64,000 nucleotides of DNA from Paludibacteraceae bacterium (GCA_024401645.1 JAKSKR010000006.1:42196-106195), one strand, 5' to 3'. Counted from the stretch's first letter, positions 44,681 to 54,460 are shown. The notes: a model not told the origin generated them from the letters alone. A program made the numbers and translations.

Positions 44681-45442
44681 ATGGGCTTACTTGAAATAAG
44701 AAACCTCCACGCCAACATTGGCGACAAAGAAATATTGAAGGGTGTAGACCTCACCATCAACTCGGGTGAAGTGCACGCCATTATGGGACCTAACGGTTCT
44801 GGTAAGAGTACCCTTTCGGCAGTCCTAACCGGTAATCCGGCTTACACCGTTACCGAGGGTAGCGTGCTTTTCAACGGCAAGAACCTGTTAGAGATGGCAC
44901 CTGAAGACCGTGCCCGCGAAGGCATGTTCCTCAGCTTCCAGTATCCGGTCGAGATTCCTGGCGTGAGCATGGTCAACTTCATTCGCACGGCCGTTAACGA
45001 GAAACGCAAGTACCTGGGCCAGCCAGCCCTTAGCGCAACCGAATTTTTGAAGATGATGCGCGAACGCAAGGACCTTGTTGAACTCGACAACAAGTTGGCC
45101 AATCGTTCGGTTAACGAAGGCTTCTCGGGCGGTGAGAAGAAGCGTAACGAAATCTTCCAGATGGCAATGCTCGAACCAAAGTTGTCTATCCTCGACGAAA
45201 CCGACTCTGGTCTCGACATCGATGCCCTCCGCATCGTGGCAAAGGGTGTGAACCACTTGCGCAGCAGCGAGAACGCCAGCATCGTCATTACCCACTACCA
45301 GCGTTTGCTCGACTACATTGTACCCGACGTTGTGCACGTGCTCTACAAGGGACGCATTGTGAAGACCGCCGGCCGCGAATTGGTGGCTGAATTGGAAGAG
45401 AAGGGATACGACTGGATTAAACGCGAGTTGGGCGACCTTTAA
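44681..45442 (+). CDS. sufC: Fe-S assembly ATPase SufC
   Basis: SufC is the ABC-type ATPase of the SufBCD complex. The 253-residue protein has Walker A GPNGSGKST, signature FSGGEKKR and Walker B LSILDETDSGLDIDAL, where the SufC-specific T replaces P after the Walker Glu. It follows sufB by 34 bases. Confidence 0.96.
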   Translation: MGLLEIRNLHANIGDKEILKGVDLTINSGEVHAIMGPNGSGKSTLSAVLTGNPAYTVTEGSVLFNGKNLLEMAPEDRAREGMFLSFQYPVEIPGVSMVNFIRTAVNEKRKYLGQPALSATEFLKMMRERKDLVELDNKLANRSVNEGFSGGEKKRNEIFQMAMLEPKLSILDETDSGLDIDALRIVAKGVNHLRSSENASIVITHYQRLLDYIVPDVVHVLYKGRIVKTAGRELVAELEEKGYDWIKRELGDL

Positions 45443-45472
45443 GCCCTGCTTACAATTTCATTAAGAACGAAT

Positions 45473-46834
45473 ATGAGTGTAGAGCAATCTTACATCGACA
45501 TATATAACCAGATGGCCGACAAGGTCAAGGCTCAATCTTCGGCTCCGCTTAACGCGTTGCGCGACGATGCCATGAAGGCCTTTGCCGAAAGGGGCTTCCC
45601 TACCAAGCGTTGGGAAGATTTCCAACGCACCGACCTCAAGGAACGCTATGCCACCAACTATGGCATAAACCTCACACAGTTCAACATCGACTTTAATCCT
45701 TACAGCGCATTCAAGTGCGACGTGCAGGCCATTAAGAGTCACCTCTTCTTCGTGGTGAACGATGTCTTCTACTGTGGCGACAAGAAGGTTGACGACGAAA
45801 TTGCCGCATTGGCAAAGCAAGGCATTGTTGCCGGCAGCTTAAGGAAAGTGGCAAAGGAACACCCCGAACTGGTTGAAAAGTATTACGGGAAGGCTGCCAA
45901 GTGGGACGTAGACACCACCGTGGCATTCAACACCGCATTTGCGCAAGACGGCTTCTTCATCTACGTTCCTAAAAACGTGGAGATTGACAGCCCAATACAA
46001 ATCATCAACGTTATGAATGCCGACCTCGACCTGATGGCTACCAGCCGTAACCTGGTGGTGGTGGAAGAAGGCGCAAAGTTGCAACTGTTGGTTTGTGGAC
46101 ACGCATCGAAGAAGTTTAACTACTTGTGCAACCGTGTTACCGAAGTGTTCGTCAACAACTATGGTACGCTTGAAATGTACAAGTTGGAAGACAGCCAGGA
46201 CTGCATGACCAACATTGGTTCGCTATTTATTCAGCAGCAGGCCGACAGTAACGTGTTGGTCAACGAAATAACGTTGAAGAACGGTTTTACACGCAACAAC
46301 ATCGACGTTGCCCTACTTGGCGAACATGCCGAATTAAGCATGTGCGGTATGGCCATTGGCGACGGCAACAAGCATATAGACAACCACACGTTTGTAGACC
46401 ACAAGGTGGGCCACTGCAAGACGACCGAACTCTACAAGTACATCTTGAACGACGAGTCGGTGGGTAGTTTCGATGGCAAGATTCTGGTGAACAAGGGCTC
46501 ACAGAAGACCGAGGCTTACCAGAACAACCGCAACATTGTGGTGACACCTACGGCTAAAATGTACACCAAGCCGCATCTCGAAATCTATGCCGACGACGTT
46601 AAGTGCAGTCATGGCGCTGCCGTTGGCCAGCTCGACAAGGATGCCCTGTTCTACATGCAGTCGCGTGGTATTCCCGAAGCCGAGGCGCGTATGTTGCTGA
46701 TGGTGGCATTTGCCAACGATGTTATTGAGAACATTAAGATTGAGGCTTTGCGCACGCGTATGCACATGCTGGTTGAACGCCGTTTTAGGGGCGAAACCTA
46801 CACTTGTGGGGCGTGTACCGACATTTGCAAGTAA
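45473..46834 (+). CDS. sufD: Fe-S assembly protein SufD
   Basis: SufD pairs with SufB in the scaffold complex. The 453-residue protein has the expected beta-helix core with GSFDGKILVNKGSQKTEAYQ and the C-terminal CSHGAAVGQLDKDALFYMQS signature, including the conserved His. It ends with an extra CGACTDICK cysteine tail. It is the last gene of sufBCD. Confidence 0.94.
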   Translation: MSVEQSYIDIYNQMADKVKAQSSAPLNALRDDAMKAFAERGFPTKRWEDFQRTDLKERYATNYGINLTQFNIDFNPYSAFKCDVQAIKSHLFFVVNDVFYCGDKKVDDEIAALAKQGIVAGSLRKVAKEHPELVEKYYGKAAKWDVDTTVAFNTAFAQDGFFIYVPKNVEIDSPIQIINVMNADLDLMATSRNLVVVEEGAKLQLLVCGHASKKFNYLCNRVTEVFVNNYGTLEMYKLEDSQDCMTNIGSLFIQQQADSNVLVNEITLKNGFTRNNIDVALLGEHAELSMCGMAIGDGNKHIDNHTFVDHKVGHCKTTELYKYILNDESVGSFDGKILVNKGSQKTEAYQNNRNIVVTPTAKMYTKPHLEIYADDVKCSHGAAVGQLDKDALFYMQSRGIPEAEARMLLMVAFANDVIENIKIEALRTRMHMLVERRFRGETYTCGACTDICK

Positions 46835-46895
46835 AAAGTAGTGCATCAGCAGACTGAAAACTTGCAAAAAATATACAGAATTGGTTTACAATGAC

Positions 46896-46903
46896 TAATT
46901 TTG
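46896..46903 (+). promoter_or_regulatory. Putative -7 element of asd
   Basis: TAATTTTG matches TAnnTTTG, 60 bases before the asd ATG. Confidence 0.35.
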
Positions 46904-46963
46904 CATAAATTTTGCCGAAAGGCTAAATTCATAAAACGTAATCATTTATAAAATTTAGATATA

Positions 46964-47974
46964 ATGAAAGTTGCTATTGTTGGCGCAAGCGGAGCTGTAG
47001 GACAGGAGTTCCTACGTATCCTCGACGAAAGAAATTTCCCTATGGACGACCTCGTGTTGTTCGGTTCTTCACGTAGTGCAGGTACCAAGTACACCTTCAA
47101 GGGTAAGGAGTACGAAGTTAAGGAACTTAAGCACGGCGATGACTTTAAGGGCGTAGATGTTGCCTTCACCTCTGCTGGTGCTGGTATTTCAAAGGAATTT
47201 GCTGCCGACATCACTAAATATGGTGCTGTAATGATCGACAATTCTAGCGCATTCCGTATGGACGATGATGTACCTTTGGTTGTGCCTGAATGCAATGCAG
47301 AAGACGCTCTTAACCGTCCACGTAACATCATTGCAAACCCTAACTGCACCACCATTATGATGGTTGTTGTTTTGAAGCCATTGGAAAAGATTAGCCACAT
47401 TAATCGCATTCACATTGCCAGCTACCAGGCTGCTAGTGGTGCTGGTGCTGCTGCTATGGCTGAATTGGAACAGCAGTATCGCGAAGTGCTCGATGGCAAG
47501 CCTGCTACTTGCAACAAGTTCGCTTACCAGTTGGCATATAACGTTATTCCACAAATCGACGTGTTTATGGATAACGACTACACCAAGGAAGAAATGAAGA
47601 TGTTCAACGAAACACGTAAGATTATGCACAGCGACGTTAAGTGCTCGGCTACTTGTGTTCGTGTTCCTTCTCTTCGTTCACACTCTGAAGCTGTTTGGGT
47701 TGAAACCGATCAGCCAATCGATGTTGAAACTGCAAAGAAGGCTATTGCCTCTGCAGAAGGTGTTACTTTGCAAGACGACCCTGCTAACAAGGTTTACCCT
47801 ATGCCTTTGTTCACTGCCGGCAAGGACGACGTTTACGTAGGTCGTGTTCGTAAGGACATTGCTAACGAAAACGGTTTGACTTTCTGGTTGACTGGTGACC
47901 AGATTAAGAAGGGTGCTGCCCTTAACGCTGTTCAGATTGCTGAATACCTCATTAAGGTTGGTAACATCAAGTAA
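46964..47974 (+). CDS. asd: Aspartate-semialdehyde dehydrogenase
   Basis: Asd reduces aspartyl phosphate to aspartate semialdehyde, the branch point to lysine/diaminopimelate, threonine and methionine. The 336-residue protein has the NADP motif [15 protein letters not shown], the active-site cysteine in NPNCTTIMM and the [10 protein letters not shown] loop. It is monocistronic with a strong terminator. Confidence 0.96.
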   Translation: MKVAIVGASGAVGQEFLRILDERNFPMDDLVLFGSSRSAGTKYTFKGKEYEVKELKHGDDFKGVDVAFTSAGAGISKEFAADITKYGAVMIDNSSAFRMDDDVPLVVPECNAEDALNRPRNIIANPNCTTIMMVVVLKPLEKISHINRIHIASYQAASGAGAAAMAELEQQYREVLDGKPATCNKFAYQLAYNVIPQIDVFMDNDYTKEEMKMFNETRKIMHSDVKCSATCVRVPSLRSHSEAVWVETDQPIDVETAKKAIASAEGVTLQDDPANKVYPMPLFTAGKDDVYVGRVRKDIANENGLTFWLTGDQIKKGAALNAVQIAEYLIKVGNIK

Positions 47975-48006
47975 TTGAATCTCGGTAAAACAGATTTATA
48001 TAAGTA

Positions 48007-48036
48007 AAGCCTGACACTTTGTGTCGGGCTTTTTTA
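48007..48036 (+). terminator. Intrinsic terminator after asd
   Basis: AAGCCTGACAC pairs with GTGTCGGGCTT around a 3-base loop, followed by a T run. Confidence 0.85.
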
Positions 48037-48050
48037 TTTGTTGAAACACA

Positions 48051-48085
48051 AAAAAGCCCCGATTCGTGCAGAACCGGGGCTTTTT
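48051..48085 (-). terminator. Intrinsic terminator after the HU gene
   Basis: AAAGCCCCG pairs with CGGGGCTTT around a 13-base loop, with U-rich sequence on both sides, so it can stop transcription from either direction. Confidence 0.85.
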
Positions 48086-48117
48086 ATGTCGTTAAGTTTG
48101 GGCGGACCCAACCTTTT

Positions 48118-48381
48118 TTAGTCGAGGATGTTCTTTGATGGCTTGAACTTAACTACCTTCTTAGCTGCGATAGTCATAGTTTCGCCAGTGCGTGGGTTGC
48201 GGCCTTCGCGTGCTGCACGTTCGTCAACGCTGTATGTACCGAAACCAACAAGCTGAATGCTGTCGTTCTTCTTCAATGCACCCTGGATAGATGAAAGGAT
48301 TGCGTCAAGAGCCTTTGCTGAATTTGCCTTAGTAAGGCCAGACTGTGATGCGATTGCATCAATAAGTTCTGATTTGTTCAT
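48118..48381 (-). CDS. HU-family DNA-binding protein
   Basis: The 87-residue protein is a nucleoid protein of the HU/IHF family: MNKSELIDAIASQSGLTK, VGFGTYSVDERAAREGRNPR and the DNA-binding RTGETMTIAAKKVVKF arm. It bends and compacts DNA. A CAAAGATA (TATCTTTG on the minus strand) -7 element lies at 48411-48418. Confidence 0.95.
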   Translation of the reverse strand: MNKSELIDAIASQSGLTKANSAKALDAILSSIQGALKKNDSIQLVGFGTYSVDERAAREGRNPRTGETMTIAAKKVVKFKPSKNILD

Positions 48382-48512
48382 GAAATTTAGATTTAATTTT
48401 AGTATCTATACAAAGATATAAAAGAAATTGAGTTTTGTTAATAACTTTTCGGTAAAATACCATAAAAATGTACTTTTTTATTGCCTAACAACCTAATGAA
48501 GGCTCATTTCCT

Positions 48513-48520
48513 TAATTTTG
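48513..48520 (+). promoter_or_regulatory. Putative -7 element of ung
   Basis: TAATTTTG matches TAnnTTTG, 32 bases before the ung ATG. Confidence 0.35.
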
Positions 48521-48552
48521 CAGTAATATAAATGCGACATAGATAATAGCTT

Positions 48553-49218
48553 ATGGATGTTAAGATAGAAGAAGGTTGGAAGCAAGTGCTGGCCGACGAG
48601 TTCGAGAAACCCTATTTCGGTATACTCACCTCTTTCGTACGCCACGAATACCAAACCACAACTTGTTACCCACCTGCAGGTCTTATTTTCAACGCCTTCA
48701 ACCTCTGCCCGTTTAACAATGTTAAGGTGGTTGTGTTGGGGCAAGACCCTTACCACGAACCGGGCCAAGCCGAGGGATTGTGCTTTTCGGTGGCACCGGG
48801 CATTGCCATGCCGCCTTCGTTGGTGAACATCTTCAAGGAAATCAATACCGATTTAGGATTGCCTTACCCTGCCGACGGCAGCCTTAAGCGTTGGGCAAGC
48901 CAGGGCGTCTTCTTGCTCAATGCCACGCTTACGGTTAGGGCGCATGCGGCTGGTTCGCACCAACACAAGGGGTGGGAAGAGTTTACCGACCGTGTGGTGA
49001 AGGAACTTAGCGACCGACACACTGGGCTTGTGTTTATTCTTTGGGGCGGCTTTGCCAAGAAGAAAGGTGCGGTTATTGACCGTAAGAAACACTTGGTGCT
49101 AGAAGCGGCACACCCGTCGCCACTTTCGGCTAACCGTGGCGGCTTCTTTGGTTGCAAACACTTCAGCAAGGCAAACGCTTACCTGACGGCTAACGGAAAA
49201 ACACCAATAGTGTGGTGA
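48553..49218 (+). CDS. ung: Uracil-DNA glycosylase
   Basis: Ung removes uracil from DNA. The 221-residue protein has the water-activating motif GQDPYHEPGQAEGLCFSV and the DNA-intercalating HPSPLSANRGGFFGCKHFS loop typical of family 1. Its TGA stop shares one base with the next ATG, so the two genes are translationally coupled. Confidence 0.96.
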   Translation: MDVKIEEGWKQVLADEFEKPYFGILTSFVRHEYQTTTCYPPAGLIFNAFNLCPFNNVKVVVLGQDPYHEPGQAEGLCFSVAPGIAMPPSLVNIFKEINTDLGLPYPADGSLKRWASQGVFLLNATLTVRAHAAGSHQHKGWEEFTDRVVKELSDRHTGLVFILWGGFAKKKGAVIDRKKHLVLEAAHPSPLSANRGGFFGCKHFSKANAYLTANGKTPIVW

Positions 49219-50357
49219 TGTTTATGAAGGGAAGAACCATTACATGCCTGTTCGTACTGTTGCTTGCACTCCTGGGCAGTTGCACTCGTCAACAGTTGCC
49301 AGCAAGGCTTGAGGACTTTGGTGAAAACGAGGTGCGCTATGCCCAGGGCTTTACCTTGCAACGACACAATGGGGTAGCTAGGGTGGCGGTCAGAAATCCG
49401 TGGGATTCGCTTTCTGCTTTGGCCGTCTACTATATGGTTGGCAATGCCAGTGTGCCGGTGCCTGCCGACGGACAGAAGGTGGTGGTGCCTATCAGGCGTA
49501 TGGTGACGACCAGCACCACACACTACGAACCCATTGACCTCTTGCACGAATTGGGCAGTGTGGTTGCGGTTTGCAATCCCGAGCGAACCTACAACCAGCA
49601 GGTGCGTTCGGCCGTTGCCGAAGGTAGGGTGGCTGGCTTGGGCGACAACTTCAACATTAACCGCGAAGTGCTGGTTGGCGTCAGGCCCGAAGCGCTGTTG
49701 GTTAGCCGCTACTCGGCTACCGACCAGTCGTTGGCTGCTATCGAGAACGACGGTTACCTCATTGTCTATAATCAGGAGTGGCAGGAACAGACTCTGCTGG
49801 GGCGTGCCGAATGGATAAAGCTTGTTGGGGCTCTGTATGGCAAGGAGGCTATGGCAGATAGTGTTTTCCGTGCAACGGAGAAAGCCTATAACGAACTAAA
49901 GGATTTGGTAACAAACGTAGAGGCGAAGCCCAAGGTAATGTCGGGCTGTGGCTATCATGGCACGTGGTATGTGCCTGGCGGACAAAGCTACATGGCCGAC
50001 CTTTACCGCGATGCTGGTGCCAGCTATGCCTTTAACGACGACCGGCAGGTGGGTAGCCTTCCGTTGTCGTTAGAAACGGTGTTGACCAGTTTTGCCGATG
50101 CCGATTACTGGTTTGGCGTTCAGCAAGGTTCTATGGCCGACGTGCGCAGTGCCGAGCCACGCATAGCTTTGCTTAAGGCTGTTGGTAGTGGGCAGGTCTT
50201 TTCGTTCAACAGAAGGCGTGGTCCTAATGAAAGTTCCGATTTTTGGGAAGGGGCCATTTCTCACCCCGATTTGCTGTTGGCCGACGTTATTGCGGTGTTG
50301 CATCCCCAGTTGTTGCCTAACCACCAGTTTACTTATGTTGAGAAGGTGAAGGAATAA
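49218..50357 (+). CDS. Periplasmic-binding-protein-like lipoprotein (FecB/BtuF type)
   Basis: The 379-residue protein has a lipoprotein signal ending LLGSC and a type III periplasmic binding fold: RVAVRNPWDS, LGSVVAVCNPE, LVGVRPEALLVSRYSAT and an interdomain helix. Such proteins bind siderophores, heme or corrinoids and hand them to an ABC importer. No permease or ATPase gene is nearby, so its partner must be elsewhere or it may be an orphan. Translation probably starts at the ATG overlapping the ung stop. Confidence 0.8.
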   Translation: MFMKGRTITCLFVLLLALLGSCTRQQLPARLEDFGENEVRYAQGFTLQRHNGVARVAVRNPWDSLSALAVYYMVGNASVPVPADGQKVVVPIRRMVTTSTTHYEPIDLLHELGSVVAVCNPERTYNQQVRSAVAEGRVAGLGDNFNINREVLVGVRPEALLVSRYSATDQSLAAIENDGYLIVYNQEWQEQTLLGRAEWIKLVGALYGKEAMADSVFRATEKAYNELKDLVTNVEAKPKVMSGCGYHGTWYVPGGQSYMADLYRDAGASYAFNDDRQVGSLPLSLETVLTSFADADYWFGVQQGSMADVRSAEPRIALLKAVGSGQVFSFNRRRGPNESSDFWEGAISHPDLLLADVIAVLHPQLLPNHQFTYVEKVKE

Positions 50358-50381
50358 AGAGGGGGTATAGATAGAAAAAGT

Positions 50382-50421
50382 AAGGGCGAATTCACAGGTT
50401 AAAGATGAATTCGCCCTTTTT
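50382..50421. terminator. Bidirectional terminator
   Basis: AAGGGCGAATTCA and TGAATTCGCCCTT form a perfect 13-base stem between two convergent genes, with a T run on the plus strand. Confidence 0.85.
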
Positions 50422-50453
50422 ATAGCCCGTTAAGGCTGAATTTTAGGATTGAC

Positions 50454-50735
50454 TTATTTGTAGAGACAAAGGTAAGGAGTGTCTTCGGTGCACTTTACCT
50501 TGTACTTAACATCTTTTGCAACAACGAACGACTCAAACTTCTTGTAAGTCTTCCATTCGGTTTCGCCTGGCTGCTGAATGGTAAGTGCGCCAGAAATAAC
50601 GGTCATGATTTCAACGGTAGAGGTTCCAAATTCATATTCACCAGCGGCCATAATGCCAACTGTTGCCTTGCCTTCTGCTCCGTTTAGTGCCATTGACACT
50701 ACGTCGCCATTGAAATATTCGTTTACTTTGAACAT
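50454..50735 (-). CDS. ppnP: Pyrimidine/purine nucleoside phosphorylase PpnP
   Basis: PpnP (formerly DUF1255) is a small cupin that phosphorolyses nucleosides. The 93-residue protein begins MFKVNEYFNGDVVSMAL and contains GEYEFGTSTVEIMTVISGAL, both family signatures. It is monocistronic. Confidence 0.9.
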   Translation of the reverse strand: MFKVNEYFNGDVVSMALNGAEGKATVGIMAAGEYEFGTSTVEIMTVISGALTIQQPGETEWKTYKKFESFVVAKDVKYKVKCTEDTPYLCLYK

Positions 50736-50936
50736 GTCTTTTTTATAATTTTGGTGATTGTTGCAAAGTTAGTAAAATTTAGTTAAAATAACTATTATTT
50801 AACAGTAATGAAAAAGTTCTTATCAACTAAAAAAAGAGTCGTTAGGGACACTATTAATGAAAAATTTGTATATTTACCTAAACTAATATGCGGTTAAGTA
50901 TAGAAGAACATTTTACGTTTTTTGGGAATTAGGCCT

Positions 50937-51836
50937 ATGGAACAGGATATACAAAACAAACTACGCCGTCCGTTTTCCGAAAAGTTGAAGGAACTGATGT
51001 TGGGCGAAGAGTTACTTGAAGACCTTGAACGTGTCTATTTGCCACTAGCTAACATGATTGCCATTGGTCTCGACACCAGCAGCACTCAGGTTATCGGCGT
51101 TAACGGTGCTCAGGGTGCCGGCAAAACATCGTTCTGCACACTTATGAAGTTGGTGCTAGAGGGCGGTTTTGGACTAAAGGTGTTGAGCTTGAGTATCGAC
51201 GACCTTTACATGTCGCACAGCGACCGCGAAAAGTTGGCTAAAAGCGTACATCCGTTGTTCAAGACTCGCGGAGTGCCTGGCACGCACTATGTGCAGAAGG
51301 GTATTGACCTTTTGAACACGTTGGCGAACGCTGCCCCAACCGATTCAACGCCTATCCCACGATTCAATAAGGCTTACGACGACGTCTATCCTGAAAAGGA
51401 ATGGGACCGCTTTGTGGGCAGGCCTGACGTCATTCTGTTCGACGGATGGTTTATGGGGGCAACCGAGCAACCTTTGAGCGACCTGATTGAACCGGTTAAC
51501 GATTTGGAACGGTTGGAAGACCCTGAAGCTGTTTGGCGCACTTACGTAAACCTGCAGCTTAAAACAGAATATAGCCGCCTTTTCGACTGCCTTAACCTTT
51601 TGGTAATGTTGCAGGTGCCTTCGTTTGAGAAGGTTTACGAATGGCGTGCACTTCAAGAGAAAAAGTTAAGAATTGCAACCAAGGGACAGACCGACTTGCG
51701 TGTGATGAACGATGACGAGGTTAAGCGTTTCATTTCGCACTACGAACGTCTTACTCGTTGGATGCTGAAAGACATGCCCGAACATGTCGATGTCCTTTAT
51801 GCGGTTAATAACGATCACCGCATCTGTTTGCCGTAG
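50937..51836 (+). CDS. D-glycerate 3-kinase-like P-loop kinase
   Basis: The 299-residue protein resembles plant/yeast glycerate kinase (GLYK) and bacterial homologues. It has Walker A GAQGAGKTSFC, the SLSIDDLYMSHSDR segment, RGVPGTHYVQ and ILFDGWFMGA. It should phosphorylate glycerate or a similar small molecule. The start at 50937 is preferred. It precedes comM by 43 bases on the same strand. Confidence 0.8.
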   Translation: MEQDIQNKLRRPFSEKLKELMLGEELLEDLERVYLPLANMIAIGLDTSSTQVIGVNGAQGAGKTSFCTLMKLVLEGGFGLKVLSLSIDDLYMSHSDREKLAKSVHPLFKTRGVPGTHYVQKGIDLLNTLANAAPTDSTPIPRFNKAYDDVYPEKEWDRFVGRPDVILFDGWFMGATEQPLSDLIEPVNDLERLEDPEAVWRTYVNLQLKTEYSRLFDCLNLLVMLQVPSFEKVYEWRALQEKKLRIATKGQTDLRVMNDDEVKRFISHYERLTRWMLKDMPEHVDVLYAVNNDHRICLP

Positions 51837-51879
51837 GCATTGAAAAGAAATCTAGTTAATCAAAAAAAGATAAAGCCCT

Positions 51880-53421
51880 ATGTTGGTAAAAGCGTATGCG
51901 GCCGCCGTTTTTGGCGTCGATGCTACCACTGTGTCTATCGAGGTTAATATTGTATCGGGTTTGCCTTCCTACGTATTGGTAGGTTTGCCCGACAATGCCG
52001 TTAAAGAGGGTTACGAACGTGTACGTTCGGCCTTAAGCGTTAATGGACACAAGTTTCCCACTGCACGCATTGTTGTGAACATGGCGCCAGCCGATGTTCG
52101 TAAGGAGGGGGCTGCCTACGACTTGCCGTTGGCTGTTGCCATTGCGGCTTCGAACAACCAGATTAATCCCGACCGTTTAGCGAAGTATATGCTGATGGGC
52201 GAGCTCTCGCTCGACGGCACCCTGCAACCCATTAAGGGCGCCTTGCCCATTTCCATTCAAGCCCGTGCCGAAGGTTTTGAAGGGCTTATTGTCCCCAAAC
52301 AGAATGCCCGAGAGGCTGCCGTGGTGAATAACCTGAAGGTGTTTGGGGCGGAAACGTTGATGGAGGTCTTGCGATTCATGAATGGCGAAGACTGCCTTGA
52401 ACAGACAGAGGTTGACACCCGTAACGAGTTCTTTGCCCATGTTGAACATTACGATATGGACTTTGCCGACGTGAAGGGGCAAGAAGAAGTGAAACGTGCT
52501 TTTGAAGTGGCAGCTGCCGGTGGACATAACATACTGATGATAGGTCCTCCCGGAGCCGGAAAGAGCATGATGGCGAAACGCATATCTACCATTTTGCCTC
52601 CATTCTCGTTGCAAGAGGCGCTTGAGACCACCAAGGTGCATTCGGTGGCGGGGCTAATTGGTCGCAACACGTCATTAATGACGCAGCGCCCGTTCCGTTC
52701 ACCTCACCACTCGGTTTCGAATGTCGCCCTTATTGGTGGAGGGTCAAACCCGAAACCTGGCGAAATTTCTCTTGCCCACAATGGCGTACTCTTTCTTGAC
52801 GAACTGCCTGAATTTCAGCGCCAAGTGCTTGAGGTGATGCGTCAGCCGTTGGAGGACCGACAGATTACCATCAGCCGTTCGAAGATGTCGGTAGTCTATC
52901 CGGCAAGCTTTATGTTAGTCGCCTCTATGAATCCTTGTCCTTGCGGTTATTACAATCACCCTACGCGCGACTGTGTTTGTGCGCCAGGTGCGGTTCAACG
53001 CTATCTGGGAAAAATCAGCGGGCCATTAATGGACCGCATAGACCTCCAAGTCGAAATTGTGCCAGTCCCCTTTGAAAAACTATCGGAACAGCGCAAGGGC
53101 GAATCGAGTGCCGAGATTCGCGAACGTGTGGTTAAGGCCCGCCTCATCCAGCAAGAGAGGTACAAAGACGAGGAACACATCCACTGCAATGCGCAGATGA
53201 ACAGCCGCCTCTTGCAGAAATACGCCCAGTTAGATAAAGAGTGTACCGACACACTCCGCACCGCCATGGAGCGTTTCAGCTTGTCGGCCCGTGCCTACGA
53301 CCGCATCCTAAAGGTGGCCCGCACCATTGCCGACCTCGATGGGGCAGAGAATATCCAGTTCCCACACATCAGCGAGGCCATCGGCTACCGAAATTTGGAC
53401 CGAGAAGGGTGGGGGACGTAA
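51880..53421 (+). CDS. comM: YifB/ComM family Mg-chelatase-like AAA ATPase
   Basis: ComM is a hexameric helicase that promotes branch migration during natural transformation. The 513-residue protein has the N-terminal ChlI domain (AAVFGVDATTVSIEVNIVSG, GLPDNAVKEGYERVRSAL), Walker A GPPGAGKS at residue 222, Walker B FLDELPEF and the C-terminal Mg_chelatase_C domain ending IGYRNLDREGWGT. It is full length. Its last 384 bases (53038-53421) recur whole or in part four times in the next 10 kb, so this copy is the anchor of an accretion array. The tail present here may itself be a replacement brought by the latest insertion. Confidence 0.95.
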   Translation: MLVKAYAAAVFGVDATTVSIEVNIVSGLPSYVLVGLPDNAVKEGYERVRSALSVNGHKFPTARIVVNMAPADVRKEGAAYDLPLAVAIAASNNQINPDRLAKYMLMGELSLDGTLQPIKGALPISIQARAEGFEGLIVPKQNAREAAVVNNLKVFGAETLMEVLRFMNGEDCLEQTEVDTRNEFFAHVEHYDMDFADVKGQEEVKRAFEVAAAGGHNILMIGPPGAGKSMMAKRISTILPPFSLQEALETTKVHSVAGLIGRNTSLMTQRPFRSPHHSVSNVALIGGGSNPKPGEISLAHNGVLFLDELPEFQRQVLEVMRQPLEDRQITISRSKMSVVYPASFMLVASMNPCPCGYYNHPTRDCVCAPGAVQRYLGKISGPLMDRIDLQVEIVPVPFEKLSEQRKGESSAEIRERVVKARLIQQERYKDEEHIHCNAQMNSRLLQKYAQLDKECTDTLRTAMERFSLSARAYDRILKVARTIADLDGAENIQFPHISEAIGYRNLDREGWGT

Positions 53422-53437
53422 TTTTCTCCAAGCAATA

Positions 53438-53507
53438 GGGTCTTGGGGACTGGAACCTTGAACCCGCCCCTTGGGGCGCGGATCAAGAGTGCCTGTCCCC
53501 ATGACCC
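53438..53507. repeat. REP-like palindrome left of the RAYT gene
   Basis: GGGTCTTGGGGAC pairs with GTCCCCATGACCC, with inner pairing of CTTGAACC and GGATCAAG and of GCCCC and GGGGC. It starts 16 bases after the comM stop. A related, inverted copy lies at 54323-54389 and another at 63605-63670. Confidence 0.85.
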
Positions 53508-53526
53508 GCAAGAACCATAGAAACAG

Positions 53527-54357
53527 ATGACTCGAAAATCAAGAACATATTCAGAATCTGGAGTATACCACATAATGTTGCGTGGAATCAATAAACAGCA
53601 GATTTTTGAAAATGCAGAAGATTACAGCTATTTCTTAGGCATTTTACAGATGCTGGCAGAGAATACAGAGAATGGTACACTGTGTACGATTTATGCTTAT
53701 TGCTTAATGAACAACCATGTTCACATCCTATTGAAAGAGGGGAATAAGCGCATTAGCGACATTATGCAGAAAATAGCTTCATCTTATGTGTATTACTACA
53801 ATAAGAAATATGAACGTGTGGGTCATCTTTTTCAAGAAAGGTTCAAAAGCCAACCGGTTTGCTCATTTGAATACTTTGTAACCCTTCTGCGCTATATTCA
53901 CCAAAATCCTATCAAATCACACTTGACGTCAAGGGTTTCCGATTACCCATGGAGCAGTTGGCAAGAGTATTTAGGATGTGGTGGCTTTTGTTCCGTCCAA
54001 ACGGTAATAAGCCGTATTGGCCTAACGGAATTGAAGGGACTTGTAGAAATTTCGTTGTCTGACGATGAAACTGACGGAATATTAGACATCGACACTCTGA
54101 AAGATGCAAACAAACTAAAATTGTCAGACGCTGACGCATGGAAAATTCTAAGTCAGTTGTCTGGAGCGTCCAGTACCTCCGAATTTCAAAAGTTTCAACG
54201 AGAGATTCAAAGATCACATTTAATAAGCGCACATAAACTTGGACTAAGTGTAAGGTCGTTAGCCCGCATAACAGGAATCCCTTATTCTGTAATTCAGCGT
54301 TTTGTGTCGAAAGGTAATGCCCGGGTCAAGGGGACAGGCCCGCTCGACCCACCATAA
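53527..54357 (+). CDS. REP-associated tyrosine transposase (RAYT, IS200-like)
   Basis: The 276-residue protein is a Y1/HUH transposase of the RAYT group: GVYHIMLRGINKQQIFE at its start, the HUH pair His64 and His66 in NNHVHILLK, and tyrosines in the following helix SSYVYYYNKKYERVGHLFQE that include the expected nucleophile. A C-terminal DNA-binding helix-turn-helix (LSVRSLARITGIPYSVIQRF) follows. The final codons lie inside the downstream REP hairpin. RAYTs mobilise REP palindromes by single-strand cleavage, consistent with the flanking inverted REPs and a third REP at 63.6 kb. Confidence 0.9.
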   Translation: MTRKSRTYSESGVYHIMLRGINKQQIFENAEDYSYFLGILQMLAENTENGTLCTIYAYCLMNNHVHILLKEGNKRISDIMQKIASSYVYYYNKKYERVGHLFQERFKSQPVCSFEYFVTLLRYIHQNPIKSHLTSRVSDYPWSSWQEYLGCGGFCSVQTVISRIGLTELKGLVEISLSDDETDGILDIDTLKDANKLKLSDADAWKILSQLSGASSTSEFQKFQREIQRSHLISAHKLGLSVRSLARITGIPYSVIQRFVSKGNARVKGTGPLDPP

Positions 54358-54389
54358 AGGATGGGTCAAGGTTCCAGTCCCCAAGACCC
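54323..54389. repeat. REP-like palindrome right of the RAYT gene (inverted)
   Basis: GGGTCAAGGGGAC (54323-54335) pairs with GTCCCCAAGACCC (54377-54389). It is the reverse complement type of the REP at 53438-53507 and contains the RAYT stop codon. Confidence 0.8.
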
Positions 54390-54390
54390 T

Positions 54391-54460
54391 CATCCAGTTC
54401 CCACACATCAGCGAGGCCATCGGCTACCGAAATTTGGACCGAGAAGGATGGGGGACGTAA
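54391..54460 (+). repeat. 70-base copy of the comM 3' end
   Basis: The last 69-70 bases of comM (from ATCCAGTTCCCACACATCAG to the TAA) recur here with one substitution. About 17 bases after the stop codon (ATTTCTCCAAGCATTAG) also match the sequence after comM. The RAYT/REP segment is therefore bracketed by a direct repeat of about 85 bases. Confidence 0.92.
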
